Shown piece by piece: positions 28,075 through 37,992 of a stretch of 64,000 nt of DNA. Positions within the stretch are counted from its first letter, which is position 1. Each line of letters starts with the position of its first letter. This stretch comes from Rhodanobacter sp. C01 (GTDB lineage: Bacteria > Pseudomonadota > Gammaproteobacteria > Xanthomonadales > Rhodanobacteraceae): assembly GCF_002001045.1 (NCBI RefSeq), contig NZ_MUNR01000012.1, positions 62,001-126,000 on the forward strand. Reading direction: 5' to 3'. The position numbers were made by a program, and so were the translations under genes. The notes beneath the pieces are model-generated. The model was not told where the DNA came from. It saw nothing but the letters and a program-made list of their open reading frames with translations, and did no database searches.

Positions 28075-29520
28075 TCAAACGGTGTCGATGCTGGCAGCGA
28101 GTTGTTCGCCCCAGGCCTGCAGCTGATCGAGCAGGGCCAGTTTGCCCTGTGCCTGCGGGTCGTTGCGCAATTCAGTGAGGCGCGCGAAATAGTCATCGAG
28201 GGTGAGGCCGGTCAGCGCCGTGTGCCGGCTCAGCCGGGTCTGGCGAAAACCTTCCCAACGCGCACTCTCGTTGCTGTCCAGCGTCTGCGGCCAATTGCGC
28301 GCACGGTAGCGGAACAGCAATTCCGGGTAACGCGGATCGCGAAAGGGGAAGGCGCGCCGACCCAGTTCCGCTGGCGGGGTAGCGCGCACCTGGGCCAACA
28401 GCTTCTTGTCGGCATCCGGCAGGAAGCCGCCGCCGTACAGCGCCAGCTCGGGATCCTCCGGCGGCGGTAGTTCAGCCGCATGCTGGAACACACGGCGCAG
28501 CTTTTCCGCGAGCCCTTCCACTGCGCGCAGGGTGTCGCGATGGGCCACACAGCGTTCCAGATCGACTTGCAGGCGGCTCAAGTCGACACCTTGCAGTACC
28601 GACAACGGTGCCAGCGCCGGCGCGTGATTCGCACGCACCGTACGCAGCGGGATGCGTTCGACGCCTTCGGGCAGATCGGCACGTGCGGTGAAGATGCGAT
28701 CGGCGATCTCGTCCTCGTCCAGCGCCAGCCATGCAGCCGGGTCGATGGCCAGGTCGTACACGATGACCTCGCCGGCACGGCTGGGGTGGGGTGCCAGCGG
28801 TGCGATCACCGCCAGGCACTGCCTGCTGGCTGGATAACGTGACGATACATGCACCACCGGCGTCATGTTCACCACGTCGAGCAGCTCGAATACCTTCTGC
28901 TTGCGGCGCAGGCCGTAATACCAGTCCCACAGCCGCGGCTGGCGCACCCGCAGCAGCCGTGCCAGGTCGATCAATGCGTACACATCGGACAGGGCGTCAT
29001 GCGCGCGTTCCTGCCGGAGCTGGTTGGCGCTGGCCAGCTGCTCCAGTTTGAAGCTTGGTGTACCGTCCTCGCGCATCGGCCAGGCGATGCCTTCCGGCCG
29101 CAGGGCCTGGCACATGCGCACCAGGTCGATCAGGTCCCAGCGCGAATTGCCGTTCTCCCATTCGCGGCCATAGGGCTCATGGAAGTTGCGGTACAGCATC
29201 TGCCGGGTGAACTCGTCGTCGAAGCGCAACGAGTTGTAACCGACGCCGCAGGTGCCGGGCTGGGCCAGTTGTTCGTGCACGCGGGCGGCGAATTCGGCCT
29301 CGATGACGCCTTCGCGCTCGGCCAGCTGCGGAGTGATGCCGGTGATCATGCAGGCATCGGGATGTGGCGGCATCTCGCGCGGCGGTTTGCCGTAGAACAT
29401 CACCGGCTCGCCGATGATTTCCAGCTCCGTCGTGGTGCGGATGCCGGCGAACTGCAGCGGCCGGTCACGGCGCGGGTCGGCGCCGGAGGTCTCGTAGTCG
29501 TGCCAGAAGAAGGTCTGCAT
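28075..29520 (-). CDS. sbcB: Exodeoxyribonuclease I
   Basis: A 481-residue 3'-5' ssDNA exonuclease of the DnaQ/DEDDh superfamily. Exo I is [26 protein letters not shown] (catalytic D and E), Exo [21 protein letters not shown], and Exo [22 protein letters not shown]. The C-terminal SH3-like/helical region follows, as in E. coli ExoI (475 aa). It acts in mismatch repair and recombination. Start is ATG at 29520, which leaves only about 70 bp to the divergent orn gene. Confidence 0.95.
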   Translation of the reverse strand: MQTFFWHDYETSGADPRRDRPLQFAGIRTTTELEIIGEPVMFYGKPPREMPPHPDACMITGITPQLAEREGVIEAEFAARVHEQLAQPGTCGVGYNSLRFDDEFTRQMLYRNFHEPYGREWENGNSRWDLIDLVRMCQALRPEGIAWPMREDGTPSFKLEQLASANQLRQERAHDALSDVYALIDLARLLRVRQPRLWDWYYGLRRKQKVFELLDVVNMTPVVHVSSRYPASRQCLAVIAPLAPHPSRAGEVIVYDLAIDPAAWLALDEDEIADRIFTARADLPEGVERIPLRTVRANHAPALAPLSVLQGVDLSRLQVDLERCVAHRDTLRAVEGLAEKLRRVFQHAAELPPPEDPELALYGGGFLPDADKKLLAQVRATPPAELGRRAFPFRDPRYPELLFRYRARNWPQTLDSNESARWEGFRQTRLSRHTALTGLTLDDYFARLTELRNDPQAQGKLALLDQLQAWGEQLAASIDTV

Positions 29521-29590
29521 GGGTCGAATCATCGCATGCGCAAAAGTGCAGGGGGCAACGCTGATAAACTCGCGTCCACAAGGAGAGCTC

Positions 29591-30157
29591 ATGAGCCAAG
29601 CCAACGAAGAGAACCTGATCTGGATCGATCTGGAGATGACAGGCCTCGACACCGACAACGACTCGATCCTTGAGATCGCCACGGTGGTCACCGACAAGCA
29701 TCTGAACGTGCTGGCCGAGGGTCCGGTATTCGCGATCCGCCACGAGATCGACAGGCTGGAATCGATGGACAGCTGGAACAGCAACCAGCACCACAAGTCG
29801 GGTTTGTGGCGACAGGTGCTGATTTCTGAAACCGATCACGCGATGGCCGAACAGGCCACGGTCGATTTTCTGCGTGCGTGGGTGCCGCCAGGCAAGTCGC
29901 CGATGTGCGGCAATTCGATCTGTCAGGACCGGCGCTTCATGCATCGGCAGATGCCGCGGCTGGAGCGCTACTTCCACTACCGCAACCTGGATGTCTCCAC
30001 GATCAAGGAACTGGCCCGGCGCTGGGCGCCGAACATCGCCAAGAGTTTCGGCAAGGAGTCGGCGCACACGGCCCTGTCGGATATCCGCGATTCGATTGCC
30101 GAGCTGCGTCATTACCGCGGTTACATGGGCGAACTGGGTGGTTCGGCCGAGGTCTGA
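29591..30157 (+). CDS. orn: Oligoribonuclease
   Basis: A 188-residue DEDDh exoribonuclease that degrades 2-5 nt RNAs and pGpG. Exo I is [27 protein letters not shown], Exo [21 protein letters not shown], and Exo [24 protein letters not shown]. The start is ATG at 29591 after AAGGAGAG. It is divergent from sbcB, another DEDD exonuclease. Confidence 0.97.
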   Translation: MSQANEENLIWIDLEMTGLDTDNDSILEIATVVTDKHLNVLAEGPVFAIRHEIDRLESMDSWNSNQHHKSGLWRQVLISETDHAMAEQATVDFLRAWVPPGKSPMCGNSICQDRRFMHRQMPRLERYFHYRNLDVSTIKELARRWAPNIAKSFGKESAHTALSDIRDSIAELRHYRGYMGELGGSAEV

Positions 30158-30205
30158 GGCTGCCGTGGTGTCGCTGCGTGATGCCGGGTCAATGAGGAGT
30201 TGAAC

Positions 30206-31114
30206 ATGTCGATTGATCTGTTTGCGCCGGTGCTGGACTGTGCCGGGCGTCCATTGCGGCTTGATCGCCCGCGGGTGGTCGGCATCCTCAATCTCACCCC
30301 GGACTCGTTTTCCGACGGTGGTGCACACGACAGCGTGGAAGCCGCCGTGACGCATGGTCTTCGCATGGCGGAAGAGGGCGCCGACATGCTGGATGTCGGT
30401 GGCGAGTCGACCCGTCCGGGCGCGGCCGATGTATCGGTCGAGGAAGAGCTGCGGCGCGTATTGCCGGTGATCGAGCAGTTGATCGCGCGCACCACGCTGC
30501 CGATCGCGATCGATACCTCCAAGCCCGAGGTGATGCGGGCCGCGGTGGCGGCCGGTGCCGGCATGATCAACGACGTGCAAGCCTTGCGCCGCGAAGGAGC
30601 GATGGACACCGCCGCCGAACTGGGCGTGCCGGTATGCCTGATGCACATGCAGGGCGAGCCACGCAGCATGCAGGTGGATCCGCATTACGACGACGTGGTG
30701 GGCGAGGTACACCGCTTCCTGACCGACCGGCTGTTCGCGTGTGAGCTGGCCGGAATCGACCGCCGCAAGGTGATGGTCGACGTCGGCTTTGGCTTCGGCA
30801 AGACGCTGGAACACAATCTGACGTTGTTGTCTGCGCTGGAGCGATTCAGCAACCTGGGCAGTGGCGTGTACGCAGGGCTGTCGCGCAAGTCGATGATTGG
30901 TGCACTGACCGGCCGCACCGAACCGGCCGCGCGTGCAGCCGGTTCGGCGGCGGCGGCGCTGATTGCCGTTCAGCGCGGCGCACGCATGGTGCGTGTGCAC
31001 GACGTGGCGGCCACGGTGGACGCACTGGCTGTGTGGAACGCTGTCCATGCCGTCGATAGGGTGCCGCGCCGCGATGAAAAAACCGCTGCACCGCGCTGGC
31101 CGGACGACGACTGA
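30206..31114 (+). CDS. folP: Dihydropteroate synthase
   Basis: A 302-residue TIM-barrel enzyme of folate synthesis that condenses p-aminobenzoate with 6-hydroxymethyl-dihydropterin pyrophosphate. Signatures are [16 protein letters not shown] (first pterin-binding motif), [27 protein letters not shown] and [14 protein letters not shown]. Start is ATG at 30206 with GAGGAGTT upstream; a TTG lies six bases earlier. It is followed by glmM, the common folP-glmM order. Confidence 0.96.
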   Translation: MSIDLFAPVLDCAGRPLRLDRPRVVGILNLTPDSFSDGGAHDSVEAAVTHGLRMAEEGADMLDVGGESTRPGAADVSVEEELRRVLPVIEQLIARTTLPIAIDTSKPEVMRAAVAAGAGMINDVQALRREGAMDTAAELGVPVCLMHMQGEPRSMQVDPHYDDVVGEVHRFLTDRLFACELAGIDRRKVMVDVGFGFGKTLEHNLTLLSALERFSNLGSGVYAGLSRKSMIGALTGRTEPAARAAGSAAAALIAVQRGARMVRVHDVAATVDALAVWNAVHAVDRVPRRDEKTAAPRWPDDD

Positions 31115-31202
31115 ATACTTGCGGAGCGATTTACCGGGGACGGCAATGCAGCATTATGCTTCGCAGCCGGGACAGGGAAACCCTCAGCGAAGGCAGCACA
31201 CG

Positions 31203-32555
31203 ATGAATCAGCGCAAGTATTTCGGCACGGACGGTATCCGCGGCATGGTCGGGCAATGGCCGATCAGTGCGGATTTCATGCTGCGTCTGGGCCGCGCCGT
31301 GGGCAGCGTGCTGGCGCGTGACAGCAAGGATAGGCCGAAGGTACTGATCGGCAAGGACACCCGCGTCTCCGGCTACATGTTCGAAGCGGCACTCGAAGCG
31401 GGCCTGGTCGCCGCCGGTGCCGATGTGAGGCTGCTCGGCCCGATGCCGACGCCAGCCGTCGCCTTCCTGACCCGTTCGCTACGGGCCAGCGCAGGCATCG
31501 TCATCAGCGCCTCGCACAATCCGCATCACGACAACGGCATCAAGTTCTTCTCCGCCAATGGCGAGAAGCTGTCCGACGCAGTGGAACTGGCGATCGAGCA
31601 GGAAGTGGATGCCGACTTTGTCACGGTGCCGTCCGAACGGCTTGGCAAGGCTGCCCGCATTGATGATGCCGTGGCGCGTTATGCCGAGTACTGCAAGGCA
31701 ACCGTGGCAGAGGATTTCAGCCTGCGCGGGTTGAAGCTGGTGCTGGACTGTGCCCATGGCGCCACCTATCAGGTGGCGCCGAAGGTATTTGCCGAACTCG
31801 GCGCCGAGGTCATCGCTATCGGCGACAAGCCGGACGGTTTCAACATCAATCACGGAGTCGGGTCCACCCATCCGCAGGCATTGCAGCAGGCGGTGCTGGC
31901 ACATGGCGCCGATCTGGGCATGGCGTTCGACGGAGATGGCGATCGGCTGGCGCTGGTCGATCGACATGGCGTCCTGGCTGATGGTGACGACATGCTCTAC
32001 GTGCTGGCACGTAGCTGGCACTCACGTGGTCTGCTCAAGGGGCCCGTCGTCGGTACCTTGATGAGCAATTACGGCCTGCAGCTGGCGCTGGCGGAATTCG
32101 ATGTGCCGTTGATCCGTGCCAACGTGGGTGACCGTTACGTATTGCAGCAACTGAAGGACCACGACGGCGTGCTTGGCGGCGAGACGTCCGGCCACATCCT
32201 GTGCCTGGATCGTGCCACCACCGGCGACGGCATCGTCGCTGCGCTGGCTGTGCTGGAGGCGTTGGGGCTGTCCGGCCAGGACCTGGCCGCTGCTCGTCAG
32301 GGTCTCAAGAAATTGCCGCAAGTGATGCTCAATGTGCGTGCGGCAGGCGCACGCGAGGCGCTGGCCAGCGACGAAGTGCAGCAGGCGCTAACCGAGGTTG
32401 AGCGGACCCTGCATGGCCGAGGCCGGGTGGTACTGCGTGCCTCCGGCACCGAACCATTGGTGCGAGTCACCATCGAGGCTGCCGATGCTGCGGAAGTACG
32501 GCAGTTGGCAGAAAAGCTGGCGGGGATTGTAAAATCCGTAGCCGAACGCTCGTGA
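31203..32555 (+). CDS. glmM: Phosphoglucosamine mutase
   Basis: A 450-residue member of the alpha-D-phosphohexomutase family that turns glucosamine-6-P into glucosamine-1-P for UDP-GlcNAc. [11 protein letters not shown] starts the protein. The phosphoserine is S104 in [17 protein letters not shown], the metal loop is [11 protein letters not shown], and sugar and phosphate loops are [12 protein letters not shown] and [14 protein letters not shown]. It lies 88 bp after folP. The start ATG at 31203 is weakly supported by GAAGGCAG upstream. Confidence 0.96.
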   Translation: MNQRKYFGTDGIRGMVGQWPISADFMLRLGRAVGSVLARDSKDRPKVLIGKDTRVSGYMFEAALEAGLVAAGADVRLLGPMPTPAVAFLTRSLRASAGIVISASHNPHHDNGIKFFSANGEKLSDAVELAIEQEVDADFVTVPSERLGKAARIDDAVARYAEYCKATVAEDFSLRGLKLVLDCAHGATYQVAPKVFAELGAEVIAIGDKPDGFNINHGVGSTHPQALQQAVLAHGADLGMAFDGDGDRLALVDRHGVLADGDDMLYVLARSWHSRGLLKGPVVGTLMSNYGLQLALAEFDVPLIRANVGDRYVLQQLKDHDGVLGGETSGHILCLDRATTGDGIVAALAVLEALGLSGQDLAAARQGLKKLPQVMLNVRAAGAREALASDEVQQALTEVERTLHGRGRVVLRASGTEPLVRVTIEAADAAEVRQLAEKLAGIVKSVAERS

Positions 32556-32654
32556 ACCTGTAGTTGTACTGGGTCGCCATGGATAGGCCCGACGTGCACC
32601 GCCCCTGCGGTGGCGGATGAATCGACCGCACGCCCAACCTAGTGGACTACAGCC

Positions 32655-33587
32655 ATGAAGAATGTTCCTACCCTCGATATTCGCCGTTACGACAACGATC
32701 GCGACGCTTTTGTCGCCGAGCTGGGCGCGGCCTACCGTGAATTCGGCTTCTGCTGCATCAGCGGTCACGGCATTCCGCGTGAGCTGATCGACGGGTCCTA
32801 CGATGTCTTCCAGCGCTTCTTCGCGCTGCCGACCGAAACGAAGATGAAGTATCACGTCGCCGGTACTGGCGGTGCGCGTGGCTACACGCCGTTCAAGGTG
32901 GAAACCGCCAAGGACAGCCAGTACGCGGATCTGAAGGAGTTCTGGCACATCGGTCGCGAGATCCCTCGTGACTCGAAGTTCGCCGACGTAATGCCGCCGA
33001 ACCTCTGGCCTGTCGAAGTGCCGGATTTCAAGCAGTACGGCTACGGCCTGTTCGAGGCGCTGGATCAGCTCGGCACCCGTGTATTGCGTGCGCTGGCGCT
33101 GCATATCGACCAGCCGGAAAACTTCTTCGAGGACAAGACCGACGTCGGCAATTCGATCCTGCGTCCGATCCACTATCCACCGATCACCCAGGACAACATT
33201 CCCAACGTGCGTGCCGGCGCGCACGAGGACATCAACTTCATCACCTTGCTGGTTGGCGCCAGCGCCGAGGGGCTGGAGGTGCTGAGCGACGGCGAATGGC
33301 TGCCGATCACCACCGAGGGCGATGCGATCGTGGTGAACATCGGCGACATGCTGCAGCGGCTGAGCAACCACGTGTATCCGTCTACCTCGCACCGGGTGGT
33401 CAATCCGCTGAACGAGAATGCTCGCAAGCCGCGCTATTCGGTGCCGTTCTTCCTGCATCCGAATCCCGACGTGGTGCTGGATCCGCTTGATTCCTGCATC
33501 ACGCCGGACAACCCGCGTCGCTACGACACGTCGATCAACTCGCATGAGTATTTGATGCAGCGGTTGCGCGAGATCAAGTTGATCTGA
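32655..33587 (+). CDS. 2-oxoglutarate/Fe(II) oxygenase of the isopenicillin-N-synthase family
   Basis: A 310-residue oxygenase with an N-terminal DIOX_N region (FVAELGAAYREFGFCCISGHGI) and a C-terminal jelly-roll core. The iron facial triad is H190-E-D192 in AHEDINFITLLVG and H246 in YPSTSHRVVNP, followed by the co-substrate Arg in ARKPRYSVPFF. The family includes ethylene-forming and gibberellin-type enzymes, but most bacterial members of this size are uncharacterised. It stands alone after glmM with a 99-bp gap. Confidence 0.88.
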   Translation: MKNVPTLDIRRYDNDRDAFVAELGAAYREFGFCCISGHGIPRELIDGSYDVFQRFFALPTETKMKYHVAGTGGARGYTPFKVETAKDSQYADLKEFWHIGREIPRDSKFADVMPPNLWPVEVPDFKQYGYGLFEALDQLGTRVLRALALHIDQPENFFEDKTDVGNSILRPIHYPPITQDNIPNVRAGAHEDINFITLLVGASAEGLEVLSDGEWLPITTEGDAIVVNIGDMLQRLSNHVYPSTSHRVVNPLNENARKPRYSVPFFLHPNPDVVLDPLDSCITPDNPRRYDTSINSHEYLMQRLREIKLI

Positions 33588-33835
33588 TGGGTGATGCCGG
33601 CGGGCGCGGCAATCACGCACCGCCGGCGCATGCCCAAGGTCATCGGAGACCTCGATGGAGGAGTGTCTCTGGCATGTGGCGCACCAATCCCTTCGACCTG
33701 CGCGGTCCTGAAGATTCCCGACTATTGGACTATTGCAAGCAGCCCCTGGCTGCCCTGTAGAGTCGGCAGAGGTGGAACGAGTCAGCCGTACCGAGATGTC
33801 AGCGGTTGCTCTTGCCTGCGATCGGATACTTGCGT

Positions 33836-34648
33836 TCAGACCGGATCCTGTGCCCGGTATCGCCTGGATTGCCTGGCCGACATTTTCATGGCCAGGCGAT
33901 CCGGCATCAGCTTGAACATCGTCTTGATCGCACGATTGACGCGACCCGTGACGTGGACCGCTTCGCCGCGCTCGATGGCGTCGATGCCTTGCCGCACCAC
34001 TTCTTCCGCGCGCTGCCACATGAAGTCGGGCAGCTTGTTCATCATGGCGCGGGTGCCGGTGACGTCGTGGAACTCGGAACGGGTGAAGCCCGGACACAGC
34101 GCACAAACATGCACGCCTTGCGCCTGGTTTTCCAGCGCCAGCGATTGCGAAAACTTGATCAGGTAGGCCTTGCTTGCCGCGTACAGCGTATGTGCGGCGG
34201 TACCCGGCACGTGGCCGGCCAGCGAGGCCACGTTGATGATGCGGCCATAGCCGCGCTCGCGCATGCCGGGCAGCAGGTGCCAGACCAGTTCGGTGGGGGC
34301 GGTCAGCAGCACCTGCAGGAACTCGGCATGGATTGGCCAATCGTTCGCCACGAAGGTACCGGGTACGCCGTAACCGGCATTGTTGATCAGCCAGTCGACA
34401 GCGAGTCCCTGGCTTGCAAGCGCTTCGCAAAGCGCACGCGGCGCTGCCGGATCGGCCAGATCAGCCGGCATGACGGTCACCTGTCGCCCATGCTGACGGC
34501 GGATTTCGTTGGCGATGGCGTCGAGTCGCTCGACGCGTCGTGCGGTGAGCACGAGATCGTGTCCGCGTGCCGCCAGATCACGTGCAAAGGCGGCACCGAT
34601 GCCGGCCGAGGCGCCGGTGATCAGGGTGAACGGGTGAGCTTGCGACAT
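33836..34648 (-). CDS. Short-chain dehydrogenase/reductase
   Basis: A classical SDR of about 270 residues. The NAD(P) motif is TGASAGIG, with LTARRVERL suggesting NADP preference (basic residues after beta-2). NNAGYG follows, then the catalytic S (NVASLAGH) and Y-x-x-x-K (YAASKAY). The tail is extended and basic (RLAMKMSARQSRRYR). Start at 34648 is preferred over an upstream ATG at 34690; neither has a clear ribosome site. It is divergent from tpiA. The 248 bp to its right (33588-33835) hold only GC-rich hairpins. Confidence 0.88.
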   Translation of the reverse strand: MSQAHPFTLITGASAGIGAAFARDLAARGHDLVLTARRVERLDAIANEIRRQHGRQVTVMPADLADPAAPRALCEALASQGLAVDWLINNAGYGVPGTFVANDWPIHAEFLQVLLTAPTELVWHLLPGMRERGYGRIINVASLAGHVPGTAAHTLYAASKAYLIKFSQSLALENQAQGVHVCALCPGFTRSEFHDVTGTRAMMNKLPDFMWQRAEEVVRQGIDAIERGEAVHVTGRVNRAIKTMFKLMPDRLAMKMSARQSRRYRAQDPV

Positions 34649-34783
34649 CGAGCGGGTTCCAGTTCGCGAGGTGGCATCCTGCGCCATCATGCAGGGCCGC
34701 CGCGCGGCATGCCAGCGGGGCTCGCGTTGCCGAGTCCGGAGGCGCTCGCTAAGCTAGCGGATTGTTTGCATCGGAAGCAGGGC

Positions 34784-35548
34784 ATGCGCAAGAAACTCGT
34801 CGCGGGTAACTGGAAGATGCATGGCAGCCGTTCGATGGCTACGGCACTGGTTGGCGGCATCGCCGGGGGCAAGCCAGCCGGTGTCGATGTGGTGGTGTTT
34901 CCGCCGTTCCCGTATATCGGTGCCATTGCTGCTGAACATGCCGGTTCCGTGGGCATCGGTGCGCAGGACGTCAGCGAACATGCGGGCCAGGGTGCCTACA
35001 CCGGCGAGGTTTCCGCGGCGATGCTGGCTGATGTCGGGGCGCAATGGGTGCTGGTCGGTCATTCCGAGCGGCGTCAGTACCACGCCGAAAGCGACGAACT
35101 GGTGGCACGCAAGTTCGCTGCGGCCGGTGCTGCCGGCCTCACCCCTATCCTGTGCGTCGGCGAAACGCTGGACCAGCGCGAGGCCGGTCAGACCGAGGCA
35201 GTCATCGCACGCCAGCTGCAGGCCGTGCTGGCTCTCAATGGCATTGCCGGTTTCGACACGGCGGTGATCGCCTATGAGCCGGTCTGGGCCATCGGCACCG
35301 GCCGTACCGCCACGCCGGAGATGGCGCAGCAGGTCCATGCCTTCATTCGTAGCCAACTGGAAAAAGAAGATGTTACAATTTCCCGTCTGACCCGACTGCT
35401 TTACGGCGGTAGCGTCAAAGCGGCCAATGCCGCGGAATTGTTCGCGCAGGCGGACGTGGACGGAGGATTGATCGGCGGGGCCTCTCTGGTCGCATCCGAC
35501 TTCCTTGGAATCTGCGCCGCGGCGCATCAGGCGCTACAGGCTCAATAA
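34784..35548 (+). CDS. tpiA: Triosephosphate isomerase
   Basis: A 254-residue TIM-barrel glycolytic enzyme. Catalytic residues are visible: N-K in VAGNWKMHG, H in GHSERRQYH, E in AYEPVWAIGTG, and the phosphate loop YGGSVKAANAAELF … GGLIGGASL. It converts dihydroxyacetone phosphate and glyceraldehyde-3-phosphate. It is followed 6 bp later by secG and then tRNA-Leu, the conserved Xanthomonadales order. Confidence 0.97.
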   Translation: MRKKLVAGNWKMHGSRSMATALVGGIAGGKPAGVDVVVFPPFPYIGAIAAEHAGSVGIGAQDVSEHAGQGAYTGEVSAAMLADVGAQWVLVGHSERRQYHAESDELVARKFAAAGAAGLTPILCVGETLDQREAGQTEAVIARQLQAVLALNGIAGFDTAVIAYEPVWAIGTGRTATPEMAQQVHAFIRSQLEKEDVTISRLTRLLYGGSVKAANAAELFAQADVDGGLIGGASLVASDFLGICAAAHQALQAQ

Positions 35549-35554
35549 ATAATC

Positions 35555-36010
35555 ATGTTCGTCATTTTCAGCGTGTTTTACATCCTGATCGCTGCGGCGA
35601 TGATCGTGCTGATTCTGCTGCAGAACGGCGCGGGCGCCGACGCGGGCTCCGGTTTCGGCAGCGGTGCGTCGGCCACGGTATTCGGTGCACGTGGCTCGGC
35701 CACGTTCCTGACTCGTGCCACCAGCGTGCTGGCTTCGCTGTTCTTCCTGCTCAGCCTCGGCATGGGGATCTACCTGCATGTGAACGGTGCGCCGCACAGC
35801 AGCAAGGCCGATGACCTTGGCGTAATGGCAGGGATGACCAGCAAGCCGGCAACGACACAGGCAGCGCCAGCTGCACCGGCGGGTTCGGAAGTGCCAACGG
35901 CTGTTCCTGCCGCCACCGGCAATGCCGTACCAGCTGCACAACCTGCAACAACCCCCGCCCCAGCCAAGGGCGAGGTGCCGGCAGCGACTGAGCCGGCCAA
36001 GAAGCACTAA
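35555..36010 (+). CDS. secG: Preprotein translocase subunit SecG
   Basis: A 151-residue protein with two membrane helices (VFYILIAAAMIVLILLQ and LASLFFLLSLGMGIYLHV) joined by the conserved loop GAGADAGSGFGSGASATVFGARGSATFLTR; it assists the SecYE channel. The C-terminal 60 residues are a long Ala/Pro/Thr-rich tail (PAAPAGSEVPTAVPAATG…), longer than in E. coli (110 aa) but usual in this group. It is co-transcribed with tpiA and lies 12 bp before tRNA-Leu. Confidence 0.94.
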   Translation: MFVIFSVFYILIAAAMIVLILLQNGAGADAGSGFGSGASATVFGARGSATFLTRATSVLASLFFLLSLGMGIYLHVNGAPHSSKADDLGVMAGMTSKPATTQAAPAAPAGSEVPTAVPAATGNAVPAAQPATTPAPAKGEVPAATEPAKKH

Positions 36011-36022
36011 GCAAATACACCT

Positions 36023-36107
36023 GCCCAGGTGGCGGAACTGGTAGACGCACTACCTTGAGGTGGTAGCGACGCAAGTCGTAGGGGTTCGAGTCCCCTCTTG
36101 GGCACCA
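36023..36107 (+). tRNA. tRNA-Leu (anticodon GAG)
   Basis: An 85-nt class II tRNA. The acceptor GCCCAGG pairs with the 3' strand TTTGGGC-type end (CTTGGGC) before A and encoded CCA (36105-36107). The anticodon stem CTACC/GGTAG encloses TTGAGGT, anticodon GAG at 36057-36059. It has a long variable arm and T loop GTTCGAGTC. It borders a small integrated element. An inverted 24-nt copy of its 3' end lies at 39568-39591. Confidence 0.97.
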
Positions 36108-36150
36108 TTACACTGTTCTAGGACGTCCAATACAGTCCAAAGAACATAGG

Positions 36151-36177
36151 AAAACCCGCGATATAGCGGGTTTTTTT
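36151..36177 (+). terminator. Rho-independent terminator after tRNA-Leu
   Basis: ACCCGC (36154-36159) pairs with GCGGGT (36166-36171) around 6 nt and is followed by seven T. It ends the tpiA-secG-tRNA-Leu transcript. Confidence 0.85.
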
Positions 36178-36232
36178 ATGCCCGATCGTCCCGTTTCATT
36201 CGAGGCGGTCCGATTGAATCCAACGTAAATTG

Positions 36233-36244
36233 GGGGGCATATTT
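36233..36244 (+). repeat. GGGGGCATATTT repeat, left copy (possible integrase arm site)
   Basis: The 12-mer GGGGGCATATTT lies 49 bp upstream of the integrase-arm gene and recurs in the same orientation at 39381-39392, with a half copy GGGGGCA at 39370-39376. Such G-tract repeats at both ends of P4-type elements fit arm-type integrase binding sites; that role is inferred. Confidence 0.5.
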
Positions 36245-36292
36245 GGGGACACATGAACCAAAGGCCTGAACCTCTACTTTGGAGATGCCCCC

Positions 36293-37447
36293 ATGGCCCT
36301 GACCGATACCGCCATTCGCAAGGCTGCCCCGCGCGACAAGCCATACAAGTTGTCGGACGGGGGTGGCATGTACCTGGAAGTGATGCCGACCGGTGCGAAA
36401 TACTGGCGGCTCAAGTATCGGATGACCGGCAAAGAGAAGCGATTTGCATTGGGCGTGTACCCGGTGGTGTCCCTGGCCAGCGCCAGGCAGGGACGTGAGG
36501 AAGCTCGCAAGCTGCTAGTGCAAGGCGTCGATCCCAGTTCAGCACGTCAGGAAGCCAAACGTCGCGTGCGGGAAATCCGGCAGGTGACTGAGGTTTCCGT
36601 TGGCCCCACCGACCGGCACCCGCTGGTGGTGGCGGCTTGCAAGCGGCTGGCAACGGGTGACATCAAGTCTGAAAAGGGGTTGATCTCCGCACCGGCCGAA
36701 GTCCTGCATGTCGAGGTGACACGCGGTTCACTGGAGCGTGCGCTCGATTTGTTCAATGCGTTGATCTTCGAGTTCGCCAAGCGCGGATCCACGGTGGAGG
36801 TGGACGCGGAGAAGAAGTGGACCGTGCTGATCATCGAGGGCACTCGGGTGGAGCTGAGCGTCACTGAGCGTGTCAGGCGCAAGGAGCATGTGGATACCCC
36901 GGAGGAAACGAAGGCGAAGGAGCGCTATTGGAAGCTGCCTCGTTATCCCGGGCGCGAGTATCCGGGGACGCCGAGACACGACTATCTCGCGACCGGCATC
37001 CTCACCATAACGGCAGGGCGATGGCCGTCCCGGAGCTGGAACGATACGGAACGTACGCCGCTCGAACGACGATTCCCTGAGGTGGTTTCCGGCCTCATTC
37101 TTCTTGCCGCGGAAATCCACGCGCGGGAGGAGAAGCAGGCGAGGGAGGCGGAGCAACGGCGTCTGGCGAAGGAGCACTACGCTCGGATCATGGAACAGCG
37201 CAAACGGGAGCGCGGGCTGTTTGAAGCTTTGGAAACCGAGGCGACGAAGTGGGAGCGGGCAGCGCGCCTTCGTGCCTACGTGGACGCCGTCGAACACGCG
37301 GCGACATTGGAAGACGAGCTTACCGATGAGCTGGTGGACTGGATCGACTGGGCCAGGACCAAGGCGGACTGGCTGGATCCGATGATTCGCGTCTCCGATC
37401 TCATTTTGGATGCCCCGGAGCCGGAGAAGCCGGCTCTGTGGTGGTGA
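36293..37447 (+). CDS. Chimeric protein: P4-integrase arm-binding domain fused to an unrelated C-terminal region
   Basis: 384 residues. Residues 1 to about 95 are a typical N-terminal arm-type DNA-binding domain of P4-like integrases (LTDTAIRKAAPRDKPYKLSDG … YWRLKYRMTGKEKRFALGVYPVVSLASARQ). The core-binding and catalytic domains with the R-H-R-Y tetrad are absent. Instead the frame continues into HPLVVAACKRL … LDLFNALIFEFAKRGSTVEVD … RHDYLATGILTI, then a long Glu/Arg-rich coiled coil (about 275-335), as in a family of hypothetical proteins I have seen elsewhere. The start has GGAG at 36281-36284. It cannot recombine DNA by itself. It probably arose by recombination inside the element. Confidence 0.75.
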   Translation: MALTDTAIRKAAPRDKPYKLSDGGGMYLEVMPTGAKYWRLKYRMTGKEKRFALGVYPVVSLASARQGREEARKLLVQGVDPSSARQEAKRRVREIRQVTEVSVGPTDRHPLVVAACKRLATGDIKSEKGLISAPAEVLHVEVTRGSLERALDLFNALIFEFAKRGSTVEVDAEKKWTVLIIEGTRVELSVTERVRRKEHVDTPEETKAKERYWKLPRYPGREYPGTPRHDYLATGILTITAGRWPSRSWNDTERTPLERRFPEVVSGLILLAAEIHAREEKQAREAEQRRLAKEHYARIMEQRKRERGLFEALETEATKWERAARLRAYVDAVEHAATLEDELTDELVDWIDWARTKADWLDPMIRVSDLILDAPEPEKPALWW

Positions 37448-37604
37448 TCGAGACATCGGGCATCTGCCATGGTTTCAGCCGTACGGGCGGGAGGAGCCGA
37501 TGCCAGGGGCACCGATGGGCAGGAGTTCGATGAACTGGATTTCATCGAACTGATTCCTCCCTCGGTTTTCGGTTCCGTCTGATTGCTGTATTCTGTATCC
37601 CATG

Positions 37605-37727
37605 GGCTACATAATGGCTGCTTGACGCGATTTCTGTAGCTTCTAGGCTACAAACTGGCTTGACACTATGTGTCCCCCAGGCTACATTTTATCCATGTTC
37701 TCTCGTCCATGATGCCTCGAGGCTACA
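37605..37727 (+). promoter_or_regulatory. hipBA promoter with four GGCTACA operator repeats
   Basis: GGCTACA occurs at 37605-37611, 37646-37652, 37680-37686 and 37721-37727 in the same orientation, spaced 41, 34 and 41 bp. A good promoter, TTGACA (37660-37665) with 17 bp to TACATT (37683-37688), has its -10 inside the third repeat; the fourth repeat ends at the hipB start codon. HipB-type antitoxins repress their own operon, so these are the likely operators. Confidence 0.7.
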
Positions 37728-37728
37728 A

Positions 37729-37992
37729 ATGACGATGCTCGCGAACGTGGCTGAATTGCTGAAGCAGGCGCGCCGGGAAGCCGGGCTCTCCCAGGAAGAA
37801 CTGGCGAGCCGGGCCGGCGTGGCGCGCACCACCGTGGCGCGCATGGAAACCCTGGCCAAGGGGGACATGAGTGTGTCCGCCCTGGTGCGGCTGCTGGACG
37901 CGGCCGGCTACGACCTGAAGGCGGTCAAGCATGGGCATGCCAGAACGCTCGAAGACATCCTGGCTGAGCAGCGCCGGGGAGACGGTGCATGA
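37729..37992 (+). CDS. hipB: HipB-like antitoxin, XRE-type DNA-binding protein
   Basis: An 87-residue protein with one HTH_3 domain (AELLKQARREAGLSQEELASRAGVARTTVARMETLAKGDMSVSALVRLLDAAGYDL) and a flexible C-terminal tail (RTLEDILAEQRRGDGA). Its TGA overlaps the hipA start (ATGA), the usual coupling. It should neutralise HipA and repress the operon through the repeats upstream. ATG at 37729 is chosen; 37735 is possible. Confidence 0.88.
   Translation: MTMLANVAELLKQARREAGLSQEELASRAGVARTTVARMETLAKGDMSVSALVRLLDAAGYDLKAVKHGHARTLEDILAEQRRGDGA

Noticed and set aside
29465..31048. 527-codon minus-strand frame over orn and folP
   Set aside because: Shadow of two core genes; no motif of its own.
32388..34430. 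680-codon frame on the minus strand opposite glmM and the oxygenase
   Set aside because: It covers two well-supported plus-strand genes and shows the Arg/His-rich composition of a shadow frame.
37605..37727. CRISPR-like array from the four GGCTACA repeats
   Set aside because: Repeats are only 7 bp and the spacing alternates 41/34; they fit operators, and no cas gene is present. No CRISPR array was seen anywhere in the window.
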